Below, piece after piece: positions 1 to 11,500 of a DNA stretch of 64,000 bases (within the stretch, counting starts at the first letter, position 1; every line of letters begins with the position of its first letter). The DNA is from Pleodorina starrii (lineage: Eukaryota; Chlorophyta; Chlorophyceae; Chlamydomonadales; Volvocaceae), in NCBI GenBank assembly GCA_030267565.1, contig BRXU01000019.1, forward strand, positions 1,848,501 through 1,912,500, written 5' to 3'. Position numbers and translations under genes: made by a program. The notes beneath the pieces were generated by a model that did not search any database, was not told where the DNA came from, and was given only the letters and a program-made list of their open reading frames with translations.

Positions 1-2
1 TG

Positions 3-2530
3 CTGTCCTCTCTTCACACGGAGGGCGACCGAGTGGCGGCAATGGTGGTGCTGTGGCCGAGACTGGTGGACGGGCGATGGAAGCGGACCTACATGCGAAT
101 GAAGATCAGCGAGCAGCGACAGGTGGGGAGCGGGGGGGGGAGAGCGGGGGGGACTGGGGGGGAGCGGGGCCCTGGTTGTTGGTTGGTTGGTTGGTTGGTT
201 GGTTGGTTGGTTGGTTGGTTGGTTGGTTGGTTGGTCGGGTGGCTGCCCGGAGTGCCGATCTCGCGCACCCGGCTCTAGGCGAGGCGAGGCGAGGCGAGGA
301 CAGGGCCCGGTGGTTCCGGAGCCCGGGAGGAGCTCCCGCCTGGGTTTTGGCGCCGCCGTGCCTCATGCCCCCACCCCACCTCCATCACTTGTTGCACATT
401 TCGCGGCCCTTCCCGTCCCCTCCCCTCCCTCATTTTATCAATCCACACCTCTAGCCTCGGCCCCCGGTTGGCCGGTTGGAACCATCGCTCTGCCCCCCTC
501 CCTCATTGTACGCCCTGTGCCCCTTCCTGACCCTCCCCGCCCTCCCCCCTCCTGTCCCGGGCCCTGTCCCGCTGCTGCCGCTGTCGCTGTCGCTCCGTTG
601 CCCTCCTCCTCCGCTGGCCCTGCGGAACCCATGTGGCGGCTGGTCTCCCTCGGCTCGCCAACCCTCTTGCGACACCGGCATCGACCTCCCGGTGACGTAC
701 ATACACACCGTACACACGTACACACACGCCCGTGTACGCACACGCTGACGTGTTGGTGTGCAGGTCATGTCGGTGAGTGAGGGGGGCGGGGGGGCGGGAG
801 CGGGGGGGAAGGGGTTGAGACTCGAGAGAGGCCTCAAGATGGGGGCTGAGGTGCGCGGGTCTGCCTGCCTGCCTGCTTACCTGCCCGCCGCGTCGCGGCG
901 AGCCCTCGGCCTGCGGCCTTCCGCCGCATTCTCGGAGTCCCGCAGAGCCGCCCCATCCCCTCCCTTCCTCCCCCTCCCTCCCCCAGCGTCTTGGCTTCTG
1001 GCACGTGTACACCTGCCTGGGGGACCCTCACGGCATCTCCTTCTCCCTGGACCTGGGGGAGCCGGAGCAGCGGGAAATCGCCCGGGAGCTGGTGCGGATG
1101 GCGGTCAAGGAGACCATGCGGGCCAAGCAGGAGGCGAGGGCGAGGGGCGGACACCACGCGGCGGTGAGGCGGGGGAGGCGCGGGGCGGATGGGGCGGAGG
1201 AGGCGCGGGGTGGGGTTTGGAAGGGCCTTGTCGGGCTGACAGCGCGCAAGGCGAAGCGCCGCCAGCCGCAGGACTGGGACCAGGGTTAAGGGTCGGAGGA
1301 GCTTCAGACGCTTGACCGGCAAGGCCATCCGTCAAGCCGCGCTCCACCCCCTCAAGGCCTGCTCACACACGACCACGTCGCGCCGGCCCTGCTTCCGCAC
1401 CCCTCCTCGCCCCCAGCCCCCATTGCCTGTTCGGGCTGTTTGTCCCTGCAACACCCCCCCCCTCGCCCCCGGATTGCTGCAACCAGTACAATGGCCTCAG
1501 GTCATCCCCAATTCCCCACCCACCACCACCACCACTCCGGCCCCTGCCCCGTCCTTTGCCCTCACCCCCCAGGGCGCCCAGACGCTGCTGGACCTTCACG
1601 GCAACGGCAACCCCGTCCACATCCCGGAAGACGAGAAGCTGTGGGGCATGGCGGAGTGAGTGACAGCTGAGCTGCGCTGTGCTGTGCTAGGCTGGCCGGC
1701 CAGCCCCGTCGTCGACAGGGAAGGCGCGCTTCATTGCATGCGCCCCCCATCCCAAAGGAGCTATGACGCCACACAGGCGCACGCGGCCCTGCGACCCGCC
1801 ACTCACGAGCGCTGCCCGCCTGGCCCGGGTCTCCAAGCGCCCGGTCTTCCACTGCTATCTTCCCGCCTCCCTCCCTCCCGCTCAGCACTCCTCCCAAATC
1901 CACGCCTCCCTCCCTCCAGCCTGCGACCCAGTCCGGCCTATGCCTTGCTGCCTCCCTGCCTCCCCCTCCCGGCCCTTCCTGCTTTTCCCGGCGATTGAGC
2001 CCCGCCTCGGACGCTCCTCCCTGCTCACCTCCCCCTCCGCCCCCTCCGCCCCCTCCCCCTCCGCCTCCTCCTCCCCGCAGCTCCAACTTCAAGACCATGG
2101 ACTTTCTGTACTGTCCCACCTTCGAGCAGAGCCTGGAGCGGGTGGCGACCTGCGCGGTGCACATCCAGAAGTTCTGGGCCTCAGTCAAGGCGCGCAGGGC
2201 GGCCAGGATGGCGCATGCGCTGGGGGAGGGCGACGCGCAGGTGCGTGTGGGCGGATGCGGGTGTGTGCCTGCGTGTGCGAGGGCATGCGTGAGTATGCGA
2301 GCGTGTGTGTGTGTTTGTGTGTTTGGGGATGTGTTGACGCGCTTGCCGCGAGGAACTGGCCCTCCCCCTCCGTGGATACCCCCCTTCCTGGAAGGAGAAT
2401 CGCCCGCGATGGCCGAAACCCCTCCCACTGCTTCGGCCCCCGTCCTGACCTCCCCGAGCCCCGCGTCCGCGCGTCCGCTGCCCCTGGTCCCTCCCTCCGC
2501 CAGGCGCCTGCCGGGACGCAACCCCCCTGA
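3..2530 (+). CDS. Unrecognised protein, 3' part only (IQ-like helix near the C terminus)
   Basis: The gene enters from the left edge. Exons that join in phase are 3-122, a possible 9-nt microexon 764-772, 987-1163, 1573-1655, 2081-2240 and 2504-2530 (stop TGA). The visible product is about 175 residues. It starts with a Trp/Arg-rich segment (residues like WPRLVDGRWKRTYMRMK), continues through HVYTCLGDPHGISFSLDLG and a charged helix, and ends with VHIQKFWASVKARRAARM. That last stretch resembles a calmodulin-binding IQ helix (IQxxW then Arg residues), though it lacks the central Gly of the consensus. The last exon codes only eight residues. I do not recognise the family. An IQ helix would fit a calmodulin-binding cytoskeletal or ciliary protein, but this is inference. 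The exon 987 donor at 1164 (GTGAGG) was chosen because it keeps phase with the next exon. Confidence 0.6.
178..236. repeat. (TTGG)n microsatellite
   Basis: About 14 tandem GGTT units lie in the first intron of the partial left-edge gene. Apparent GWLVGWLVG open frames across it are repeat artefacts. Confidence 0.95.
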
Positions 2531-2718
2531 CGTCTTGAGGAGGCACAACCCCGGGACATCCGGACGGGCTAACGGACGGACGGACGAGGTCAAGGGCCCG
2601 CGGCCGGGGCTTGCGGGCGGTGACTAGGCAAGCCCGGTGGCCGCCCGGTGCGAGAAGCACGAGGACGAGGAGCACGCGTGTTGTGAGCTGGCGCTCGGCC
2701 CGGCCTGCGTCCTCGCTG

Positions 2719-2723
2719 TGTAA
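2719..2723 (+). terminator. TGTAA polyadenylation signal for the left-edge gene
   Basis: TGTAA lies 189 nt after the stop at 2530. TGTAA is the usual poly(A) signal of volvocine algae, so a short 3' UTR ending just after it is likely. Confidence 0.55.
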
Positions 2724-4650
2724 CGTGTCCGGGCAGCGTCGGGGCCCGCTGCGGGCTGCTGCGGACGCGTTCCGTGAATAGTGCTGATGACCTGATGAAG
2801 CTTTTCTGAGATTGACTCGTCGCTATTGCTATATGTATTGTGTGTACTGCGGCACAATTTTATGATATACGGTGCGGTATCGGTGAAGTGGAGGGAGGCG
2901 GGGGGCGGGGGGCGGGGGGCGGGGGCCACAACCCGCGCGCGCGGCTGACTGGCGAAGGCAGCGCGCGGCGCCGGGGGCGGTTATTACATACACGGATGCG
3001 GGATGGGCTGCGTTGGGATATTGGAGAATGAAGGACAGGGCTGTTGTATACAGGAGGCCGGTGGGAGTAGCGGGACAGGGTGCCCAGTCCGGCGCGCGAA
3101 TGGGAGTGGGAGTGGGAGTGCCGAGTGTTGGCTGGCGTGGGGAGGTGGAGGGGTGGGGAGTTGTCGGGGCCGGGTCCAGGAGCTGAGGTGGGCGCGGTTC
3201 GCTGCTGCGCCGCTCAGGGCGGCCCGCGTCGGCCGGGGGCGACGGCAACAATCCTGATCGGGGCCTGATCGGGAGCGACGGGTTCGTGTTGGGCGCGTTG
3301 TGGGTGTTGTTGTCGCCGTTGTCGTTGTCGTTGTTGCTGGGGGCGCGACAGCAGCAACTTTGGGGAGCGTGAAGGTGAACTGTCCTTCACTGAGTGCGTG
3401 TTGGGCGGACGACGCTTCCTGCCGCCGGCGACGCTCCCTCCGGCGGCGGCGGCGGTTGGAAATCAACTGACGATGATTTGAAACTCAATTCTGACACTGT
3501 GTGTGTCAATGACGCCGGGCACGTGTATGGGGCCCGTGTACGGCGGCTTCTGTACGGCGGCTCATGCGGCTCGTTTCCTGTTTCGTCCCGTTGGACCGGG
3601 GTACTGCGGGGGGGTGGGTTGTGGGGTGTCGACGCTGGGAGCACGCGTACGGCACACCGTGAGCTGTGCGACATAGCGTTCAAGCTGAGCGCGCGTATTA
3701 CGGCGGCGGAAAAGCATGCAATGCAGCACGTGCTGGTGTTTTTGGTGGGATTCGGTGGTGCCGGTGTCTCCTTATTTGTGTGTGGCTGGTATTTCTTTCG
3801 TGGCTTCAGGATTCTCTTGGCTTAGCCTGCGACAACTTGCCTCGGCGGAAGGCGTGAGTCGGACACACAACCCTTCTTGGGTTGGGAATTGCGGCAGTTG
3901 TTGGATTGAATGGGTGGAGGTGGGGTGGCGGCCGCCCTGGAGTAGGGTTGCCCCACCTTCACGGCGGAAGTCGGCTGCATGTCGGCCGCCTAGCAGTGCC
4001 CAGCTTGTGTAGTGTGAGGCGCGAGTCCCGGAGTTCACAATATCGTGCCGTGTCTTGGAACCATGGTAAAACACTTATTGTAAGGAGTGTGCAGTGACAA
4101 GGCATCCTGGCATTGGGCCCCTGTGCAGCCAGTTGGCCATTCGCTTGCATGCACGACGATTCACGTTTCGGGCAGTTTCGGGTTTCGACCGGGTGCATGC
4201 CCCACCGAATCACAAGAGTCCACCAGGCCCATGCGTGTCAATGATACACCCGTCAGCTGAGTACGCGGGCTACGGTGTAGAGTGAGGTGGCAAGCATTGG
4301 AGGCTCTGGGGTTTAGTGGGGCGGAGGATACCAGCTCAGGCACCCGCCACTACAGCCGGAGGCTGGGGGCTGAGGGGCGGGCCCCGCTTCAACGCGTGCG
4401 AGTCGAAAAGTCGCCCTGCAGCCCGCGCCTGGCAGGATAGCCACCGAGTATGCATGGAATGAGGCGCACGCGCGAAAGAAATCCGCATTCATTTTGTAAC
4501 TTCCCCGGCAATGATGGCGGTAACGGGGTCCTCATCGGAGCAACTTAACACTGTGTCCAACAGTCTCTGAACATCGGAACCGATACAGTAATAATGATCA
4601 CGGTACATTTGGGTTAAACTCCGGTTCTGCAACTGCGGGTACGACAAGAG

Positions 4651-4656
4651 TATAAA
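4651..4656 (+). promoter_or_regulatory. TATA box of the TM9 gene
   Basis: TATAAA (context GAGTATAAAGGCC) lies 104 bp before the TM9 ATG at 4755. This predicts transcription starting near 4680 and a 5' UTR of about 75 nt. Confidence 0.55.
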
Positions 4657-4754
4657 GGCCTTTCTGACCGGTATACAGGAAGTTCGCTCGCCTCCCGTTT
4701 TTGTGACACATGATTTCACCGTAACTACTGACGGAAGTATAGAAGCGCGTCAAT

Positions 4755-7584
4755 ATGGCGCGGCTCGCGCTGGCCGTGCTGGCTACTTGCGGCCTGTTGT
4801 TCCAGTCAGCGTTTGGCTTTTACCTGCCAGGAGTAGCTCCGCAAGATTTTAAGAAGGTGCGATAAGCTGCTGGCACGCCCGGAAGTGGAGATGGTGGAGG
4901 CGCTGGCGCAAGCATGATCGCTTCCTCCCGGCCGCTGCCCTCGGCGCGCAGAAAGATGTGCTGTTCCTCAAGGTCAACAAACTGTCCTCCATCAAGAATC
5001 AGCTGCCATATGAGTATTACTCGCTGCCCTACTGCCGGCCGGAGAAGATCGTGCAGTCTGCTGAGAACTTGGGCGAGGTGTTGCGGGGTGACCGCATCGA
5101 GAATTCGCTCTACCAGGTCCGCTTTCGGGGTGAAGTGATGTTCAATGCTGGAGTAAATTCTGACGGGGAGGGCTCTGTGCGCGCAGATTCAAATGCGCGT
5201 AGACGAGCAGTGTAAGGTGCTCTGCCGCATCGAATCGCTGAGCAGCGCGCAGGCCAAGGCTTTCAGGGCCAAGGTTGAGGATGACTACAGGGTTAACATG
5301 TGAGTTCCTGCTGGCGGGAATGCTGTGCTGGGCCAAAGCTGACATGCCCGTTGCACAGGATCCTTGACAACCTGCCGGTGGCCATGGTCAAGATGCGGAA
5401 GGATGAGAGCTCTGGCTCTCTGGTGAAGACCTATGAGCGTGGGTTCCCGGTTGGCTTCAAGGCCTCACTGGAGGTGGGATACCCGCAACCATGTACTTGC
5501 GTCTCCGGTGGTGGTTGTTTACTGGGTTGCATTTGATCGCAGGGCCAGACGGAGGTGAAATTCTTCCTGCACAACCACCTTCGTTTCACCATTCTCTATC
5601 ACAAAGACGCGACGACGGACCTGGCGCGCATAGTGGGCTTCGAGGTGGAGCCGTTCAGCGTGAAGCACGACTACGAGCCCCCGTGGGATAAGTCTAGCCC
5701 CATCCTGAACACCTGCAACCCTGGCCGCATGATCTACGTCACCCATAACCTTCCCCCCCAGCCAGTCCAGGAGGGTGTTGAGGTCATCTTCTCGTACGAC
5801 GTGAAGTTCGTGGTAAGGCCCTACCTCACACCCGTCACGGCGCCGGCACTGAATTTCCCTGGATCGAAACTGACAGGAATGCGGGGGTCCCTTTACGCAG
5901 GCTAGCGAGATTCGCTGGGCATCCCGATGGGACACGTACCTGCTGATGATGGATGACCAGATCCACTGGTTTTCAATTATCAACTCGGTCATGATTGTCC
6001 TCTTCCTGTCGGGCATGGTGCGTCGGGGTGTGTCCAATACACTGGGCTGTCGGTCCTACTGTCGTGCGCCGGCCCCCTGTGTCACGTAAGGTGTTTCGCA
6101 CGGCCATGCTGAATGCAAGGACAAATTTTCATCTATGCGTACTAGCGGCAGTCGGGCCTTACCTCGTGTACAACGCTCACGTTGCGTTCCAACAGGTTGC
6201 TATGATTATGATGCGGACTCTTGCCCGGGATATTACGAAGTACAACCAGCTGGAGGCTGGAGAGGACGCTCAGGAGGAGACTGGCTGGAAGCTGGTAAGC
6301 AATTACGTGGTGACGGAAGCTGATTGTCGTACGTCTGTGGAGGTTTCTCCAGCCTTGCTTCATTAAAAACCCAAGCCTTGCCCCCGTCTTTCCGGAGCGC
6401 AGAACAGGCACTTTCCCTCGTTTCCTGTTGGTTTCGCGCCACTTCGGCGGCATGCATGGGGCCTCGCAAGGGGATCTCAGTGGTTTGCGCCTTTCTTGTC
6501 ATGCCCCACTTGCCATGAACTCGAGCACGGACCACCTGGCCGTGGCATTACGTGTAGAACGCACTGCGCGGGATGATGGATCAGCAATGTCGGTCCACAT
6601 GAGGCTCCTGCTTACTTCGGAGGTCTTCGGCCTTCCCTGCAGGTGCACGGCGATGTGTTCCGGCCGCCCACCCACGCATCGCTGCTCGCCAGCTACGTGG
6701 GCACCGGCGTGCAGCTCTTCGGCATGAGCCTTGTGACCATGATCTTCGCTCTGTTGGGCTTCCTGTCGCCTGCGAACCGCGGCGGCCTGATGACGGCTAT
6801 GCTTATGATGTTCGTGTTCATGGGCCTGTTCGCCGGTTACTTCTCTTCCCGCCTCTACAAGAGCTTCCGCGGGGAGGAGTGGAGGAAGACAACCCTGCGC
6901 ACTGCGCTCATGTTCCCGGGCGTTTGCTTTGTGGTCTTCTTCCTGCTGAACCTGCTCATCTGGGGCCAGCGCTCGTCGGGCGCTGTTCCGTTCGGCACCC
7001 TGTTCGCCCTCTGCTTCCTGTGGTTCGGCATCTCTGTCCCCCTGGTGTTTGTGGGGTCGTACTTCGGGTACAAGAAGCCTGCACCTGAGGACCCGGTGCG
7101 CACTAACAAGATCCCCCGCCAGATCCCAGAGCAGCCGTGGTACATGAACCCGGTGTTCTCGTGCCTGGTGGGCGGCGTGCTGCCCTTCGGTGCCGTGTTC
7201 ATCGAGCTGTTCTTCATCCTGACCTCCATGTGGCTGCACCAGTTCTACTACCTGTTCGGTTTCCTGGCGCTTGTGTTCGTCATCCTCATCATCACCTGCA
7301 CGGAGATCACTATCGTCCTGTGCTACTTCCAGCTGTGCTCGGAGGATTACCACTGGTGGTGGCGCGCGTTCTTCACCTCGGGCTCCTCGGCCCTTTACCT
7401 ATTTGCCTATTCTGGCTTCTACTTCTACTCCAAGCTGGACATCACCAAGACGGTGCCCATGCTCATGTACTTTGGCTACATGCTGATTGTGTCGTACGGC
7501 TTCTTCTGCCTCACCGGCACGATTGGTTTCTACAGCTGCTACATCTTCGTGCGGAAGATTTACTCCGCCGTGAAGATCGATTGA
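4755..7584 (+). CDS. Transmembrane 9 superfamily protein (nonaspanin, EMP70 type)
   Basis: The protein is a nine-span membrane protein of the Golgi/endosome system; family members help sort glycine-rich membrane segments and cell-surface proteins. Eight exons join in phase: 4755-4856, 4952-5116, 5187-5299, 5359-5473, 5543-5812, 5901-6017, 6196-6294, 6643-7584, giving 640 residues, normal for the family. Residues 1-21 form a signal peptide followed at once by [11 protein letters not shown], the typical mature N terminus. The lumenal domain holds [21 protein letters not shown] and the Cys pair of [10 protein letters not shown]. The first span starts near residue 271 ([14 protein letters not shown]), and the last exon codes the other eight. 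The C terminus is AVKID, matching the family KxD/E retrieval signal. The start is the only ATG that gives the signal peptide. Which TM9 paralogue this is cannot be told. Confidence 0.95.
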
Positions 7585-8081
7585 GAGCGTGTTGGGAGTG
7601 GGGAGTGGATAATGTGCGCCGGTGCTGCGGCTCGGAGGGGATGCTATGGGGCGGGAAACCAACCCTAGTGACGGGTAATCCATGTCTATCGGTTCGCCAC
7701 GAATTAGTTCAGTAGATGTTAGCATGAGAGTGATATAGGCGGTTGGTTGCGCGGATGCTTGTGGATGGCCAGGCTGGCACGTTGGCGGGAGCATCAAGCG
7801 GTGAGGGCATGCATGTCGGTGGTGTCGGCAGCTGCGTGCTTCGGTGTCATCGATAGCTGCGTGCATCGGTGTGCATGGGATGGATAAAACTCTGTCTGTG
7901 TGGACAAATGCCGCGTATCGCGGCTTGATGGTTTCGTTACTGGGACCTGGGAAGTGGGGCAGCTCAGTGCTCTCACGCGGTCCTCGCGACCATTTTTGGC
8001 TCTCGAACCTGTTAAATGACTCGGACCATATGACTGAAGAGGAGAAGGAGCAAGGTGGTTCCGTCCATATGTATCCAAACG

Positions 8082-8086
8082 TGTAA
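8082..8086 (+). terminator. TGTAA polyadenylation signal of the TM9 gene
   Basis: TGTAA lies 498 nt after the TM9 stop codon and before the next promoter on the same strand. Confidence 0.55.
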
Positions 8087-8409
8087 CTTTCAGGAATGCC
8101 CTGGGCTCCCATGCCGAACACAAAATTTACTTGTCAATGGTGATTTCCCAGCAACTAAACAAATGCAGTCTGGGAGCCGTAAGTGCCACTAATGGAGAAT
8201 CCGAGCGGCTTGTACGGTACACAGCGGCAGGTCTAAACCCTGGGCAGGGCAGGGCAGACAGCTACGGCGTATGCATGGATGGAATCGCACGGAGGCGCAA
8301 TCGAACGCTAACGAGTACCGGCGCAAGAAGCAGGACCTACAACGAAAAGCTCGGTCTAGCTCAAGGATGTAGGCGCGAAGTTGGCTGTAACCGTATTGTA
8401 CGGCAGTCG

Positions 8410-8417
8410 GAAGGTTC
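8410..8417 (+). promoter_or_regulatory. Possible heat-shock element upstream of HYOU1
   Basis: GAAGGTTC is a GAAnnTTC inverted pair about 119 bp before the HYOU1 ATG. Heat-shock factor binds arrays of nGAAn. Only one clear pair is visible, so this may be chance. Confidence 0.3.
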
Positions 8418-8484
8418 GGCACAACGAGGACACTGTGTCCCCAGGCTCAACCCGTTTCCATGCACAATTTCGCATGATCACTGC

Positions 8485-8493
8485 AGTATATTT
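8485..8493 (+). promoter_or_regulatory. TATA-like element of the HYOU1 gene
   Basis: AGTATATTT lies about 40 bp before the ATG at 8529. If used, the 5' UTR would be very short. Confidence 0.35.
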
Positions 8494-8528
8494 GAAACCC
8501 TGTTAGAATTGTGAAGCAACGTAGCAAA

Positions 8529-11500
8529 ATGCGGCAAGGCGCCGCGCTCGCTGTCGCATGCGTAGCGCTCCTAGCGCACGCTGCGAACGCAGCCCTGATG
8601 TCCATTGACTTGGGCAGTGAATATTTGAAAGTTTGCCTCGTGAAGCCAGGACGCACACCGATATCGATAGCAGTGAACGAAATGAGCAAGCGCAAGTCAC
8701 CTGCGCTAGTGGGCATTGTGAACGGCGAGCGTTTGCTTGGAGAGGAGGCGTTCTCCTTTGCGGTTCGTTATCCGGAGTCCATTTTTCAACGGGCGCGCGA
8801 CCTGCTCGGGAAGGACCCGGACGACCCAACGATCGCGGCCATGCTTACCGAGCACGGCCTGCCTTACAAAGTGGTGGCGCATCCCAAGCGGGGAGTTGCA
8901 AGCCTGCAGCTAGGCGATGATGCAGTATACTCTCCAGAGGAGCTAGTGGTGGGTTAGCCTTGTGGCGCGTGACGCCTGAAATTCCCGCGCACGGGCACCC
9001 CGTAATCTGCTTGGGACCACGTCGCATGGGGAGCTCTGGCTCCCCAGCCAGCTCAATTCAGCCAACTCACGCATCCTCTTCCCCACCTACCTCTCAGCAC
9101 ATACCGTACACCGCTAGCAGTTCAACGCTCAGCACCACGGTCAGACGGCTGCCCGATTATCCAGCTCCTCGATCTTCCAGTCGCTGCTGTTTGTAGGCAC
9201 AAACCAGCGCAATGGCGATGGCGCACAACCCAGCCCGCATGCCCTGCCAGGGACACAACTCATCCCCAGACCCCCCAGACCCCCAAATCCGTCCTCCCGC
9301 CTGCCCCTACATGACACGCCACGCTACGCCACGCTGCCACCGGCCCCCGCAGGGCTCCATCCTGTACTACGCCCGCCAGATCGCCGAGGAGCAGGCGGGC
9401 GGCCCCGTGCCGGACGCGGTCATTTCCGTTCCCGCCTTTTTTGGTCAGCGCCAGCGCCAGGCCGTGGCCGACGCCGCCGGCCTTGCGGGCCTCAACCTCA
9501 TGGGCCTCATCAACACCCATACCGCCGCGGCGCTGCAGTACGGCATCGAGCGCGATTTCGCCAACCGCAGCCAGACCATCATCTTGTACGACATGGGCAG
9601 CGGTACGACCGAGGTGGCGCTCGTCAAGTACAGCACCTACACCGTGAAGGAGGCGGGCAAGCCACGCACCTACAACCAGCTGGAGGTGCGCGACGTGGAC
9701 TGGGACGAGTCGTTGGGTGCCAATCTGCTGGACATGGCGCTCGCCAAGCACTTCGCGGCTCAGTTCGCGGAGAAGAGCAAGCTGGGCGTGGACGTGATGG
9801 CGCTGCCCAAGGCCATGGCCAAGATGCGGCGGCAGGTGCGGCGGACCAAGGAGATGCTGTCCGCCAACACGGCGGCGCCGTGCACCGTGGAGGAGCTGTA
9901 CGACGGCCGGGACTTCCAGGTACGGCAGCAGGGGCGAGAGGCGGGAGGTGGGAAGGCGAAAGTGGGAGGGGAAGGGGGGCGGGAAAGTGGGAAGTGGGCG
10001 GGAGGCTGTGGGGCTGGGAGGGTCGGGCCCAGGTGGGGGTTCAAATGGAGTGATGGCGGGAGCGGGAGTCATCGGGGGAGCGGGAACGTGAAGCCACCGG
10101 ATGGGGGTTCGGCTTGGGCTTAAGGGTTTGAGGAGTTGTGTGTTACGCCGTTGCAGCCATTTCCTGTGGCGCCTGTGGCCCCTGCGCCCAACCGCACCTG
10201 GACAGATTGGGCGGAAGTATGTCGTGTATGTCGGGGTTGCGGGGTGCGGGCCTCTCGGGGCGCCTCAACCTGACGTCCCTTGGGGTCCATCCCCCAAAGG
10301 GGCGGGAGGAAGACGGGCGGTGCTACACACCATGCAGGGGCGCGGGAGTGGGAGTGCGGCGTGGGAATGTGTCTTCAGTCGCTTGGAGTGGGCGGGGCGG
10401 CACAGCGTGTGCCTGACGCTGAGAGACGCTGCTGCTGCTGCTGCTGCAACATTATCGCAACGATACGACAACGACACGGGCCGGGGAACGGAGAACCGAC
10501 GCACATTCTACCGGCCTACCACCTCGCCCTCTCTAGCGGTGCCGCCCCGCCCCATTCCGCGGGTCGGGAGCTCGCTCTCCCCCTCCCTACACGGCGCCTT
10601 CCTGGCCGCCTGACGCACTGGCCTCGCCCCCCCCCTTCACGCCCCCATCCTCTCCCTCTTTCCCTTCCGTGGCGCTTTCTTGCTCCGCCCCTCAGAGCAC
10701 CATCACCCGCGAGGAGTTTGAGTCGCTGGCGGCGGACTTTTTCACTCGCGCCACGCGACCGCTGCAGCGCATCCTGGAGCGCAACGGCCTGCAGCCCGGG
10801 GACATTGACGCGGTGGAGCTGCTGGGCGGTGGGTCGCGAGTGCCCCGACTGCAGGCGGCGCTGTCGGAGGTGCTGGGCGGCAGGGGGCTGGACAGGTGCG
10901 GCGATTGGGGAGTCGGGGAGTGCGGAGAACTTGGGGAGTGCGGAGTGAACTGAATGTGGACTTGTGGAGTGGAGTGGGATAATGATAAAGATGAAACCAC
11001 AGCGTTGGGACGGAGGCGACGCAAGCGAGAACCCAGACACTGCACTACGTTCCGGCCTACCTGTTAATCTACCGGAACCAAGGGGCCGCGTTGTCGCTGG
11101 CCCAACAACCCAACTTGGGGACGTCAGGGGCGTGGCGAGGCCGGGTGGGGGCGCTGGTGTGATGTGGGGTCGGGGAAAAGCGGACATGTGGCGAGGAACG
11201 GGTGAATCAATCTGGGGGTTGTTGCGGGAGGGGCCGGGCGGGGTGGTGGTGTGGGAAGGGGGTCCACGTAGGGGAGGGGAGGGGAGGGGAGGGGAGGGGA
11301 GGGGAGGGGAGGGGAGGTGGGGGGTGGGGAGGGGAGGGGAGGGGAGGGGAGGAGAGGGGAGGAGAGGAGAGGAGAGGAGAGGAGAGGAGAGGGAAGGGTG
11401 TACCGTATGTGGCTGCCGGCTGAGCCGGTGGGGCTGAGGAGTCCGGGCATGGAGAGACGGACCCAACACATTGGGGCCATTGGGGTGCAACGCAAGTTTA

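Larger units (their letters stand above)
2531..4754. other. Intergenic region between the left-edge gene and the TM9 gene
   Basis: It holds the 3' UTR of the left gene and the promoter and 5' UTR of the TM9 gene. Open frames of 60-160 codons on both strands are low-complexity (Arg-, Gly- or Thr-rich) and show no splice-supported continuation. A small run of GGGAGT units lies near 3105-3120. I see no further gene, tRNA or mobile element. Confidence 0.6.
7585..8528. other. TM9 3' UTR and HYOU1 promoter/5' UTR
   Basis: The first 500 bases are the probable TM9 3' UTR, ending after TGTAA at 8082. The rest is the upstream region of the HYOU1-like gene, with an inverted GAA/TTC element and a TATA-like sequence. 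No further gene was seen. Confidence 0.6.

Noticed and set aside
3394..3825. Plus-strand frame of 143 codons between the first two genes
   Set aside because: Mixed low-complexity start, no family resemblance, no promoter or poly(A) layout; likely chance frame in intergenic DNA.
4489..4719. Minus-strand frame of 76 codons with balanced composition
   Set aside because: It overlaps the TATA box and 5' region of the TM9 gene, has no splice-supported partner and no recognisable similarity.
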